NCBI GenBank assembly: GCA_013112725.1
Contig: JABFFZ010000011.1
Coordinates: 1-64,000 of the forward strand
Direction: 5' to 3'
Length of the DNA: 64,000 nt
From: Chloroflexota bacterium
GTDB taxonomy: Bacteria > Chloroflexota > Anaerolineae > Promineifilales > Promineifilaceae
Both the position numbers and the translations under genes were made by a program. The notes under the pieces were generated by a model. That model was not told where the DNA came from and made no database searches. It was given only the letters and a program-made list of their open reading frames with translations. Shown here in pieces: positions 24,800 to 32,945 of the stretch (position 1 is the first letter of the stretch; every line of letters starts with the position of its first letter).

Positions 24800-24987
24800 C
24801 TTCTCTGGCTACGACCATATCTCAGCCCCACAGGAATGCACTTCAGACCGCGCCACCTTACCGTTACCAGACCCCATTATCTTGAATATAGCACTTTTTT
24901 ACAACTTTTGGGCGCTCGGTTATCTCCTGACGAGCCAGTATGCTTTATACAGGGTTGGCTTCTTGAAATTCAAGGGTCAATCAGACC

Positions 24988-25034
24988 GTGACGTGTGACG
25001 TGTGACGTTCTCTCTGGTCACGCATCACGCATCA
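24988..25034. repeat. GTGACGTGTGACG inverted repeat plus GATTACCG units
   Basis: CGTGACGTGTGACGTGTGAC faces GGTCACGCATCACGCATCAC; GATTACCGATTACCGATACG follows directly (25035-25062), so two repeat families are stacked upstream of a decayed small gene. The gap 24800-24987 shows nothing else I can support. Confidence 0.75.
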
Positions 25035-25100
25035 CCGATTACCGATTACCGATACGGATTACCTCTCACCATTGCCGAGAAAGAATGATGAGGTAAACAC

Positions 25101-25364
25101 ATGCACCAGCACGAACAGTTTCTGCGGTTACACACCCCCGCCACCTATTGCCTGCGCCTGCAAGGAGTCCTGGACAAGATCTGGCCGGAGTAAATGAGTG
25201 GCATGACGATTTCTGTTACCGGGGCAGAGGAAAGCGCGCCGGTCACCACATTAACCGGCCGTCTGGTAGACCAGGCGGCCCTGTTGGGCGTTCTAAACAG
25301 CGTCTATAGCCTGGGCATGCCCTTATTATCAGTGGACTGTCTGGACGCGGAACAAAAGACCTGA
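25101..25364 (+). pseudogene. Small conserved protein with in-frame stop
   Basis: ATG 25101 opens 'MHQHEQFLRLHTPATYCLRL', 'QGVLDKIWPE', then TAA 25191-25193; the same frame continues 'MSGMTISVTGAEESAPVTTL' ... 'GRLVDQAALLGVLNSVYSLG' to TGA 25362-25364. Together this is an 88-codon version of a small protein I recall from Chloroflexota, where the pattern is ...LD..W..WF.GMT...G.T.L.G.V.DQAALHG.L...R.LG.PL.SV. The Trp/Phe after WPE is replaced by the stop. The second half (25194-25364) could be translated alone from its own ATG. Confidence 0.6.
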
Positions 25365-25390
25365 CAGGTTTTCAAAAACCTGTCAGGTCT
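25357..25390. repeat. AGACCTGACAGGTTTT inverted repeat
   Basis: Near-identical to the hairpin before the E1 gene; followed by GAATAAAAGGAGGATAACAC and the antiporter ATG. It overlaps the stop of the preceding small gene. Confidence 0.9.
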
Positions 25391-25411
25391 GAATAAAAGG
25401 AGGATAACACC

Positions 25412-26905
25412 ATGACCAAAACAGAAGAAAAAGAAAATTCAACTTCCCCACCGCTTATACCGTCTTATTCATCCTGCTCATCCTGGTGGTCATTGCCACC
25501 TGGCTCATTCCCGCCGGGCAGCATGACAAAAACGAAGCGGGGGAACCCATTCCCGGCAGCTACCACCAGGTGGAAGCCAATCCATAGCGCATCATTCGGG
25601 ATGGGCTGATGGCCCCGGTCAACGGCATGTACGGCCTGGAAGCCGAAGACGGCTCTGTTAGTGTCTACAACGTGGGTGAATTGTATGGGGCGATTGATGT
25701 GGCCTTGTTTGTGCTGGTGATCGGCGGCTTTTTGAGCATGACCATGGCTACCGGAGCGATTGACACCGGCATCGGCAAGATCACCGTTGCCCTCCAGGGG
25801 CGGGAAAAGTGGATGATTGCCGTACTCATGTGCGTGTTTGCCTTGGGCGGCACCAGCTACGGCATGGCGGAGGAGTCGCTGGCCTTTTACGGCCTCATCA
25901 TCGCCGTGATGATCGCCGCCGGGTATGACGCCCTGACAGGCATGGCCGTCATTATGATTGGCGCGGGTATTGGCGTGCTGGCTTTCACGGTGAATCCGTT
26001 TGCCACCGGCGTGGCCTCCGGTTTTGCCGGGATTTCCATTGCCGATGGGTTGGTGTCACGGATTATCATCTTGGTGGTGGGCACGGCCGTAGGCATCATC
26101 TTTGTCTCCCGCTATGCCGAAAAAGTCAAAAAAGACCCCACCAAATCCCTGGTTTACGAGCTAAAAGAAGAAAACGAAAAACGGTTCCTGCGCAGCAGCG
26201 CCGACACTATGCCCGAATTCACCAGCAAACGCAAAGCCATCCTCGGTTTATTTGGCCTGGCCTTCCTCATTATGATTTTCAGCGTCATCCCCTGGCAAAA
26301 CCTGGGCATTGGCCTGCCCCAGTTCAACTGGTGGTTTGGCGAATTTGTGGCCCTGTTCCTCGGTTTTGCCATCTTGATTGGCATCATCGGCGGTCTGGGC
26401 GAGGCCGGCATCTCGAAGACCTTCATCAGCGGGGCGCGGGATATGCTCGGTGTGGCGTTGGTCATTGGTCTGGCGCGGGGCATCAGCGTCATTATGAACA
26501 ACGGCCTGATCATTGATACCATCCTCTATTGGGCCGGGCCGAAAGCGCCGTCGCCGGTTTGGGCGGCGTGGCCTTCATTAACCTGATGTCGCTACTATAT
26601 CTGCCGCTCGATTTTCTCATCCCTTCCTCCTCCAGCCTGGCGACCGTCACCATGCCCATCATGTCACCGCTGGCCGATATTGCCAGCGTAAACCGCAGTC
26701 TAATTGTCACCGCTTACCAGTCGGCCAGCGGGCTGCTCAATATCGTCAACCCCACCTTTGCGGTGGTCATGGGTGGCCTGACCTTGTGGGCCGGGTGCGG
26801 TATGACAGATGGCTGCGTTTTACGCTGCCGCTGCTGGTTGTCCTGTTTCTGATTTATACCCTTATCTTGAGCATCGGTGTATTCTTTCCTGGTCAAATAT
26901 TCTAG
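25412..26905 (+). pseudogene. YfcC/ArcD-like amino-acid antiporter, multiply broken
   Basis: ATG 25412 has a strong AAGGAGG. After a few codons the true frame shifts to 'KFNFPTAYTVLFILLILVVI', 'ATWLIPAGQ', meets TAG at 25585-25587 (where Gln is expected, NP-Q-RII), continues open as 25609-26586, shifts again near 26560 to '...AVAGLGGVAFINLMSLLYLP', and once more near 26795 to 'GRVRYDRWLRFTLPLLVVLF', ending at TAG 26903-26905. The full product would be a 12-helix YfcC-family carrier of about 490 residues. With OTC, carbamate kinase and arginine deiminase beside it, an arginine/ornithine exchanger role is the natural inference. Non-functional as read. Confidence 0.8.
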
Positions 26906-26911
26906 TTTTGG

Positions 26912-26966
26912 TTTGTAGTAACGACTTTAGTCGTTTAACTAACCGCTAAAGCGGTTACTACAAACA
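26912..26966. repeat. Inverted repeat TTTGTAGTAACGACTTTAGT
   Basis: GTTTGTAGTAACGACTTTAG faces CTAAAGCGGTTACTACAAAC upstream of the OTC ribosome-binding site (AAGGAG). The outer arms resemble the GTTTGTAGTAGGCGATTTAT family. Confidence 0.8.
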
Positions 26967-26981
26967 CAAGGAGATTCAAAA

Positions 26982-27983
26982 ATGGCTTTTAATTTACGCA
27001 ACCGCAACTTTCTGAAAGAGTTGGACTTCACCCCCGAAGAACTCAAATTCCTGCTCAAACTATCCGCCGACCTGAAGGCGGCCAAGTATGGCGGGTACGA
27101 ACAGCAGCGGCTCAAAGGCAAAAACATCGCCCTGATCTTTGAGAAGACCTCCACCCGCACCCGCTGCGCCTTTGAAGTGGCCGCCTATGACCAGGGTGCG
27201 CACGTCACCTACCTGGGGCCTTCTGGCTCCCAGATTGGGCACAAAGAATCCATGAAAGACACCGCCCGCGTCCTGGGGCGAATGTATGACGGCATTGAGT
27301 ATCGTGGTTTTGGGCAGGAGTTGGTGGAAGTGTTGGGCCAATATGCCGGTGTGCCGGTTTGGAATGGGCTGACGGATGATTTCCACCCTACGCAAACATT
27401 GTGCGACGTGCTGACGATGACGGAGCATACCGACAAACACCTGAACGAAATCGCCTACTGCTACCTGGGCGACGCCCGCAACAACATGGGCAATTCGCTG
27501 ATGGTGATGGGCTGTAAACTGGGCATGGATGTGCGCCTGTGCGCCCCCAAACATTTGTGGCCGGAGGAAAGTCTGGTAGCCACCTGCCGCGAGATTGCCA
27601 CCCAAACCGAGGCGCGCCTAACGCTGACGGAAAGTGTGGATGAAGGCGTGAAGGGGGCCGACTTCCTGTATACCGATGTGTGGGTCTCCATGGGAGAACC
27701 GAAAGAGGTGTGGGATGAGCGGATTGGGCTGCTCAAGCCCTATCAGGTGAACATGGATGCGGTCAAAAAGACAGGCAACCCCCACGTCAAGTTCATGCAC
27801 TGCCTGCCCGCCTTCCATAACCGCGAAACGAAAGTGGGCGAAGAAATCTACCAGAAGAACGGCCTGGATGGGCTGGAAGTGACCGAAGAGGTGTTTGAAT
27901 CCGAACACTCCATCGTCTTTGCCCAGGCGGAAAACCGGATGCATACCATTAAGGCGATTATGGTGGCGACGTTGGGGGACTGA
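26982..27983 (+). CDS. arcB: Ornithine carbamoyltransferase
   Basis: 333 residues, full length. Carbamoyl-phosphate loop STRTR (57-61), '[12 protein letters not shown]' ornithine/carbamoyl-phosphate region, '[13 protein letters not shown]', catalytic HCLPAFH, and C-terminal '[13 protein letters not shown]'. Next to carbamate kinase and arginine deiminase genes, so catabolic (arcB: citrulline + phosphate to ornithine + carbamoyl phosphate) is more likely than biosynthetic argF, though sequence alone does not decide. Intact, unlike most neighbours. Confidence 0.92.
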   Translation: MAFNLRNRNFLKELDFTPEELKFLLKLSADLKAAKYGGYEQQRLKGKNIALIFEKTSTRTRCAFEVAAYDQGAHVTYLGPSGSQIGHKESMKDTARVLGRMYDGIEYRGFGQELVEVLGQYAGVPVWNGLTDDFHPTQTLCDVLTMTEHTDKHLNEIAYCYLGDARNNMGNSLMVMGCKLGMDVRLCAPKHLWPEESLVATCREIATQTEARLTLTESVDEGVKGADFLYTDVWVSMGEPKEVWDERIGLLKPYQVNMDAVKKTGNPHVKFMHCLPAFHNRETKVGEEIYQKNGLDGLEVTEEVFESEHSIVFAQAENRMHTIKAIMVATLGD

Positions 27984-28031
27984 GGTAATCGGTGGACGGT
28001 GATCGGTTTACTGATTACCGTTCACCGATAA
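27984..28031. repeat. Inverted repeat, GGTAATCGG family
   Basis: GGTAATCGGTGGACGGTGAT faces TGATTACCGTTCACCGATAA immediately after the OTC stop. Confidence 0.75.
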
Positions 28032-28125
28032 CTGGCTGTCAGATGCAACCCAACCACTTTCCCACCATCTCTGGTAGACGCGTACATCCCTCGTTGATTG
28101 ATCTATGTAGATAACGAGAAAACCA

Positions 28126-28742
28126 ATGATAAATGCCATTTTTTGGAGTACGCTGGCCACAACAACTTTGCTGCGGCAGGGGTATCGCCCGGAGCGTACC
28201 ATCCTCTTTGGCCTGGGGCACGATGAAGAAACGGGCGGCACACATGGCGCCAAAGTGATGGGTGAACTGCTCAAGGAGCGGGGTGTGCGGCTGGCGGGCA
28301 TTGTGGATGAAGGCGGCGGCATCAGCGATGGCCTGGCGGCGGGCGTGCGCGGCGCGGTCGGGCTGATTGGTGCGAGCGAAAAGGGGTATCTGACGGTGGA
28401 GTTTACCGTGCGCGGCCAGCCAGGACACTCTTCCACACCGCCGCCACAAACGGCGATTGGTATTCTGGCTCGTGCCCTGTCCCGGCTGGAGAGCCGCCCC
28501 ATGTCTACGCGAATGCGCCGGCTGCGCCCGCTGTATCACGGCATTGGCCGGGCGGCACAGACTGTCAGCACTTCGTCCCCGTCTGTGATGATATTTTTCG
28601 CTTCACCTCACTCGTCATGGATAAAAGTTTCCGGGGGCTGGAGCACGGCATTGACGAGCGCATCTCCGTGGCGGGCATGGCCCTTATGGTTACGTTTTAT
28701 GCCCAACTCATGCAAGTGTGGGGCACAAAAGAAATAGTCTAA
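28126..28742 (+). pseudogene. M20-family peptidase remnant
   Basis: The open part gives 'RTILFGLGHDEETGGTHGAK', 'GIVDEGGGISDGLAAGVRG' and 'LTVEFTVRGQPGHSSTPPP', the catalytic Glu-Glu and dimerisation region of M20 (CPS1-like) carboxypeptidases. The N-terminal metal ligands are lost or shifted. After 'ALSRLE' a large piece is missing; in another frame 'PGGTDCQHFVPVCDDIFRF' and 'HGIDERISVAGMALMVTFYA' form the normal C terminus, ending at TAA 28740-28742. A peptide-processing role feeding arginine catabolism would fit, but the gene is dead. Confidence 0.75.
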
Positions 28743-28749
28743 TCCCTCA

Positions 28750-28782
28750 AAACCTGACAGGTTTTAAAAACCTGTCAGGTCT
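28750..28782. repeat. ACCTGACAGGTTTT inverted repeat
   Basis: Third copy of the hairpin seen upstream of the E1 and antiporter genes; followed by TGAATAAAGGAG and the carbamate kinase ATG. The downstream GAATAAA(A)GGAG is shared with the 25357 copy. Confidence 0.9.
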
Positions 28783-28799
28783 GAATAAAGGAGATTGAT

Positions 28800-29711
28800 A
28801 TGAGAATAGTAGTCGCATTAGGCGGTAACGCCTTATTAAAACGAGGGGAACCGATGACGGCTGACGTGCAGCGCGCCAATGTCAAAGTGGCCGCGCAAGC
28901 CTTGGCCCCCGTCGCCGAAAAACACCAACTGGTCTTGTCCCATGGCAATGGGCCGCAGGTGGGTCTGTTAGCTTTGCAGGCCGCCGCCTACAAAGATGTC
29001 GAAGCCTATCCCCTGGATGTACTCGGCGCGCAAACCGAAGGCATGATTGGGTACATGATCGAACAAGAATTGGGCAATTTGCTGCCCTTTGAAGTCCCTT
29101 TCGCCACCTTGTTGACAATGGTAGAAGTAAACCCCAATGACCCGGCATTCCAGAACCCCACCAAATTCGTCGGCCCTGTTTACGAAAAAGACGAGGCGGA
29201 CAAACTGGCGGCCGACAAAGGATGGGCTTTCAAGCCTGATGGCAACAAATGGCGGCGGGTGGTGCCCTCGCCATTACCCAAACGCATTTTTGAAATACGG
29301 CCGATCAAATGGCTGCTGGAACATCACACCGTTGTCATCTGTGGCGGCGGCGGCGGCATTCCCACCATGTATCTGCCCGATGAAACGCGCACCCTGGTGG
29401 GCGTGGAAGCGGTCATTGACAAAGACCTGGTCAGCGAACTGCTGGCGCGTGAACTGAACGCCGACCTGTTTGTGATGGCCACCGACGTGGATGGCGTCTA
29501 CCTGGATTGGGGCCAACCGACACAACGGAAATTGGAACAGGTGACGGCCGTCGAACTAAAAGCCCAAAACTTCGCCGCAGGTTCGATGGGGCCAAAGGTC
29601 AGCGCCGCCATCCAATTCGTGGAAAACACCGGCAAACGGGCGGCTATTGGCGCACTGCAAGATATTGAGCAAATTGTAGAGGGCACGGCGGGTACCAATA
29701 TCATCAAATAA
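28800..29711 (+). CDS. arcC: Carbamate kinase
   Basis: 303 residues, full length. Amino-acid kinase fold: '[13 protein letters not shown]' at the N terminus, 'SHGNGPQVG', 'GTEG'-like '[11 protein letters not shown]', 'ICGGGGGIP', '[10 protein letters not shown]', 'MATDVDGVY', '[10 protein letters not shown]'. Makes ATP from carbamoyl phosphate and ADP in the arginine deiminase pathway. Intact gene with AAGGAGA box. Confidence 0.95.
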   Translation: MRIVVALGGNALLKRGEPMTADVQRANVKVAAQALAPVAEKHQLVLSHGNGPQVGLLALQAAAYKDVEAYPLDVLGAQTEGMIGYMIEQELGNLLPFEVPFATLLTMVEVNPNDPAFQNPTKFVGPVYEKDEADKLAADKGWAFKPDGNKWRRVVPSPLPKRIFEIRPIKWLLEHHTVVICGGGGGIPTMYLPDETRTLVGVEAVIDKDLVSELLARELNADLFVMATDVDGVYLDWGQPTQRKLEQVTAVELKAQNFAAGSMGPKVSAAIQFVENTGKRAAIGALQDIEQIVEGTAGTNIIK

Positions 29712-29721
29712 CAAACCAACC

Positions 29722-29776
29722 GTTCGTAGTAGGCGATTTATCGCCTGCAAACGGCGATAAATCGCCTACTACGAAC
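29722..29776. repeat. Perfect 24-bp inverted repeat, TAGTAGGCGATTTATCGCC family
   Basis: GTTCGTAGTAGGCGATTTAT-CGCC and its exact reverse complement flank TGCAAAC. It ends 15 nt before the arginine deiminase ATG. Confidence 0.95.
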
Positions 29777-29791
29777 AAGGAGAACCAAACC

Positions 29792-31009
29792 ATGAGCGAA
29801 TATGGCGTTTATTCAGAAGCAGGTAAGTTACGGACATCGGCCAGGGCTGGAAATGCAGCGGTTGACCCCTAGCAACCGCCAGAAACTGCTCTTTGACGAT
29901 GTCATCTGGACACGCAAAGCGCGGCAAGACCACGATGCTTTTGTGGATTTGATGCGCGAAGAAGCAGGCGTCAAGGTCATGCGCGTCCACGAGTTACTGG
30001 AGGAAGTGGTCGCCGATCCGGAAGGCAAAGCCTACATTCTCGACCGCAAAATCACGGCCAACGAAGTGGGCGTAGGTGTGGCGCCGGAACTACGGGCATG
30101 GCTGGACAGCCTGGAACCCGCCAAACTGGTGGCGCATCTGATTGGCGGTGTGACCATTGCCGAACTGCCCGGTGAATTGGGCGCTTTTGCCCAAAAAGCA
30201 TGGAGCGGTGCGAATTCGTGGTCGCCCCGCTGCCCAACCAGTTGTTCACCCGCGACAGCTCTTGCTGAATATACGGCGGGGTGACGGTGAACCCCATGTA
30301 CTGGCCCGCCCGCCGCAAAGAGACGCTGCATCTAACCGCCATTTACAAATATCACCCGGAATTCAAAGGCGGTGACTTCAAAATCTGGTGGGGCGCCCCG
30401 GACGAGGATCACGGTAACGCCATCATTGAAGGCGGCGACGTGATGCCGGTGGGCAACGGCGTGGTGCTGGTGGGCATGGGCGAACGGACGACCTACCAGG
30501 CGGTAGAACAGGTGGCGCAGGCGTTATTCAAAGAGGGCGCGGCGACCCGCGTCATTGCCGCCAAGATGCTGCGTGATCGGGCCAGTATGCATCTGGACAC
30601 CATCTTCACCTTCTGTGACCGGGATTTGGTGACGATTTACGAAACGGCCGTGAACAGCATCCAACCCATCAGCTATCGCCCCGGTAACAAAAAAGGTACA
30701 ATGGATGTCACCGTCGAAGAAAAAGGGTGGTTGGCCATTGTGCAAGAAGCATTGGGGCTGAAAAAGCTGCGGGTGGTGCCAACCGGCGGCGATGCGTTTG
30801 AGCAGGAACGGGAGCAGTGGGACGATGGCAATAACGTCGTGGCGCTGCAACCCGGCGTGGTGGTGGCCTATGACCGCAATGAGTGGACCAATGCCCGGCT
30901 GCGCAAAGCGGGCATTACCGTGCTGACGATTCCCGGTTCGGAACTGGGGCGCGGCGGCGGCCATTGTATGACCTGCCCCGTGCTGCGTGATCCGGTCGAG
31001 TACGCATAA
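29792..31009 (+). pseudogene. arcA: Arginine deiminase, frameshifted twice with in-frame TGA
   Basis: ATG 29792 (ACAAGGAG box) gives 'MSEYGVYSEAGKLRT', then a deletion near 29828 shifts to 'HRPGLEMQRLTPSNRQ' (frame of 29802-30284). A one-base loss near 30207 shifts to 'CEFVVAPLPNQLFTRDSSC', TGA 30266-30268, '[18 protein letters not shown]', open to 31009. Homologues read SSxWIYGG, so TGA replaces Trp. Conserved parts include '[14 protein letters not shown]' and the catalytic-Cys tail '[16 protein letters not shown]'. All catalytic residues seem present in the pieces; as read the gene cannot make the enzyme. Confidence 0.85.
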
Positions 31010-31082
31010 TCCGATTCCACGCTCCGCGTGGAATCATGTGTCAGACGCTCCGCGTCTACTGTGAGACGCAGAGCGTGGGAAC
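31010..31082. repeat. Inverted repeats ACGCTCCGCGT / GATTCCACGC
   Basis: GATTCCACGCTCCGCGTGGAATC is a perfect hairpin, followed by CAGACGCTCCGCGTCTACTG and GAGACGCAGAGCGTGGGAAC. Lies just upstream of the PPK2-type kinase gene. Confidence 0.8.
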
Positions 31083-31099
31083 AAGTAATGGAGAAAAAA

Positions 31100-31987
31100 A
31101 TGGCTAAAGAAAAGGGCAAAGACAAAAAGGCGAAAAAGGGCAAAAAAGAGAAGGCTAAGCAGGATGAGGAGAAGGTATTGACCCCAGATTCTGCCCCGGT
31201 CGGGGAAACGCCGTCTCCTATGAGCCGCAAAGAGTTCGAGAGCGAAATGGAGAAACTCCAGGCCGAGCTGGTCAAAATGCAGGAGTGGGTGAAATACACC
31301 GGGGCTAAAATCTGCATTCTGTTTGAAGGGCGCGATACGGCCGGGAAAGGCGGCGTCATCAAACGCATTACCGAACGCACCAGCCCGCGTGTCTTTAAGG
31401 TGGTGGCCCTCTCCGCGCCGACGGAGCGGGAAAAGTCGCAGATGTATTTCCAGCGCTACATGCCTTATTTACCGGCCGCCGGCGAAGTGGTGATCTTCGA
31501 CCGCAGTTGGTACAACCGGGCCGGCGTAGAGCGGGTGATGGGGTTTGCCACGCCGGAACAGGTAGACTATTTTTTGAAATATACACCGGCGGTAGAACGG
31601 GCCATCGTCAACTCTGGGGTCATCCTGATCAAGTATTGGCTGGAGGTGAGCATGGACATCCAATCCGAACGGCTAAGAGCGCGTGACGAAGATATGCGCA
31701 AAATCTGGAAACTCACCCTCATGGATTTGAAGAGCTACAGCCATTGGTATGACTATTCACGGGCGCGTAACGCCATGTTTGCGGCTACCGATACGGATGA
31801 TTGTCCCTGGTATGTGGTGGATGGCAACAACAAACGCCGGGCGCGCCTGAACTGCATTTCGCACCTGCTCAGTGTGATACCCTATGAAGAAGTGCCGCGC
31901 GAACCGGTGAAGTTCCCCAAGCGGCAGCCCAAAGGCGACTACGTAGAACCAAACCATCCGTTTCGGTATGTGCCGGAGGTCTACTGA
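31100..31987 (+). CDS. Polyphosphate kinase 2 (PPK2) family protein
   Basis: 295 residues from ATG 31100 with GGAG 6 nt upstream; in-frame ATGs at 31088 and 31028 fall in the repeat or its edge. A Lys-rich tail (1-25) precedes the PPK2 core: Walker A 'FEGRDTAGKGGVIKRI', 'YFQRYMPYLPAAGEVVIFDR', lid 'SWYNRAGVERVMGF', 'MDLKSYSHWYDYSRARNAMF'. PPK2 enzymes move phosphate between polyphosphate and nucleotides. Sits next to the ATP-yielding arginine pathway but probably its own unit. Confidence 0.92.
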   Translation: MAKEKGKDKKAKKGKKEKAKQDEEKVLTPDSAPVGETPSPMSRKEFESEMEKLQAELVKMQEWVKYTGAKICILFEGRDTAGKGGVIKRITERTSPRVFKVVALSAPTEREKSQMYFQRYMPYLPAAGEVVIFDRSWYNRAGVERVMGFATPEQVDYFLKYTPAVERAIVNSGVILIKYWLEVSMDIQSERLRARDEDMRKIWKLTLMDLKSYSHWYDYSRARNAMFAATDTDDCPWYVVDGNNKRRARLNCISHLLSVIPYEEVPREPVKFPKRQPKGDYVEPNHPFRYVPEVY

Positions 31988-31993
31988 TACTGG

Positions 31994-32048
31994 TGTCGGA
32001 GGGGAGGCTTTAGCCGAAACGATGTCGGCTAAAGCCTCCCCTCCGACA
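31994..32048. repeat. Perfect 23-bp inverted repeat
   Basis: TGTCGGAGGGGAGGCTTTAG-CCG and its exact complement flank AAACGATGT, directly before the ZIP-like gene. Loop and arms leave no T-run. Confidence 0.9.
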
Positions 32049-32071
32049 ATTTACTTCTCATCGGGGTATCT

Positions 32072-32793
32072 ATGCTTTCGGCGATGTGATGGGGCGGACT
32101 GGCGGCGGCTTGTTTGCTGGTGGGGTACCTGCTGGCGAATCGTGGCCTTTCCAACCGCACAATTGGCATGATCATGGGCATTGGCGCGGGGGCGTTGATC
32201 AGCGCCATTGCCTATGAACTGGCGCCGGAATCGGTGCTGGCAGGCCGGGATATGGCGCTGGCTTTTATGCTGGGCGCATTGGCTTTTTTCGTGGGCGATT
32301 GGCTGGTAGACCACCGGGGCGGCGGGGATCGGAAGGATATTGCCGGCGAGCAGTCCGGTTCCGGCGCGGCCATTTTTATCGGCACGCTGCTGGATAACGT
32401 GCCGGAATCGCTCATTTTGGGCATTGGGCTGGCGCTGGGCGGGGCGGGGCGGTGAATGTGGCGTTTATCACGGCCGTGTTCATATCAAACCTGCCCGAAG
32501 GCGTTGCCGGCACCCTTAATCTGGAAGCCGCCGGCTATACGCGCCAGCGCGTTTTCTGGATGTGGTCACTGCTCGTTCTGATTTCGGCTGCTTCGGCTGG
32601 TCTGGGTTACCTGCTTATCCACCGGCGACCGGAACTGGATGGACTGTATGCCCAGGCTTTTGCCGCGGGGGCCATGTTGACTATGCTGGCCGATGCCATG
32701 ATGCCGGAAGCGTTTGAACATGGCGGCAAACTGGTAGGGCTTTTTACGGTGATGGGTTTTCTGGCAGCAGCGATATTGTCCGTCGCCCAGTAA
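32072..32793 (+). pseudogene. ZIP-family metal transporter, TGA plus frameshift
   Basis: ATG 32072 reads 'MLSAM', TGA 32087-32089, then 'WGGLAAACLLVGYLLANRGL' and on to 'FIGTLLDNVPESLILGIGLA' (ZIP metal-site N-P-E pattern). At 32440-32455 a repeated GGGCG shifts the frame; the other frame continues 'VNVAFITAVFISNLPEGVAG' (second metal-site helix) to the normal end at 32793. Homologues have one unbroken gene of about 240 residues. Substrate would be Zn or another divalent metal. Confidence 0.75.
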
Positions 32794-32804
32794 ATTGGGG
32801 AGAT

Positions 32805-32868
32805 CAGAGATTAGAGTTTGGAGATTGACACATCTCTAACAATCAATCTCCAATCTCCAATCTCTAGT
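32805..32868. repeat. Inverted repeat, AGATTGGAGATTG family
   Basis: GGAGATCAGAGATTAGAGTT and GGAGATTGAC face CAATCTCCAATCTCCAATCT, ending about 25 nt before the ATPase leader. Sister copies lie at 42335, 53517 and 62325. Confidence 0.8.
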
Positions 32869-32945
32869 TATTTGTTAGAGGAGAAAATAATTATGATACA
32901 TCAACTGATAGTCAGCCTAAGTGGTACAGCCTGACGCCGGAGGCA

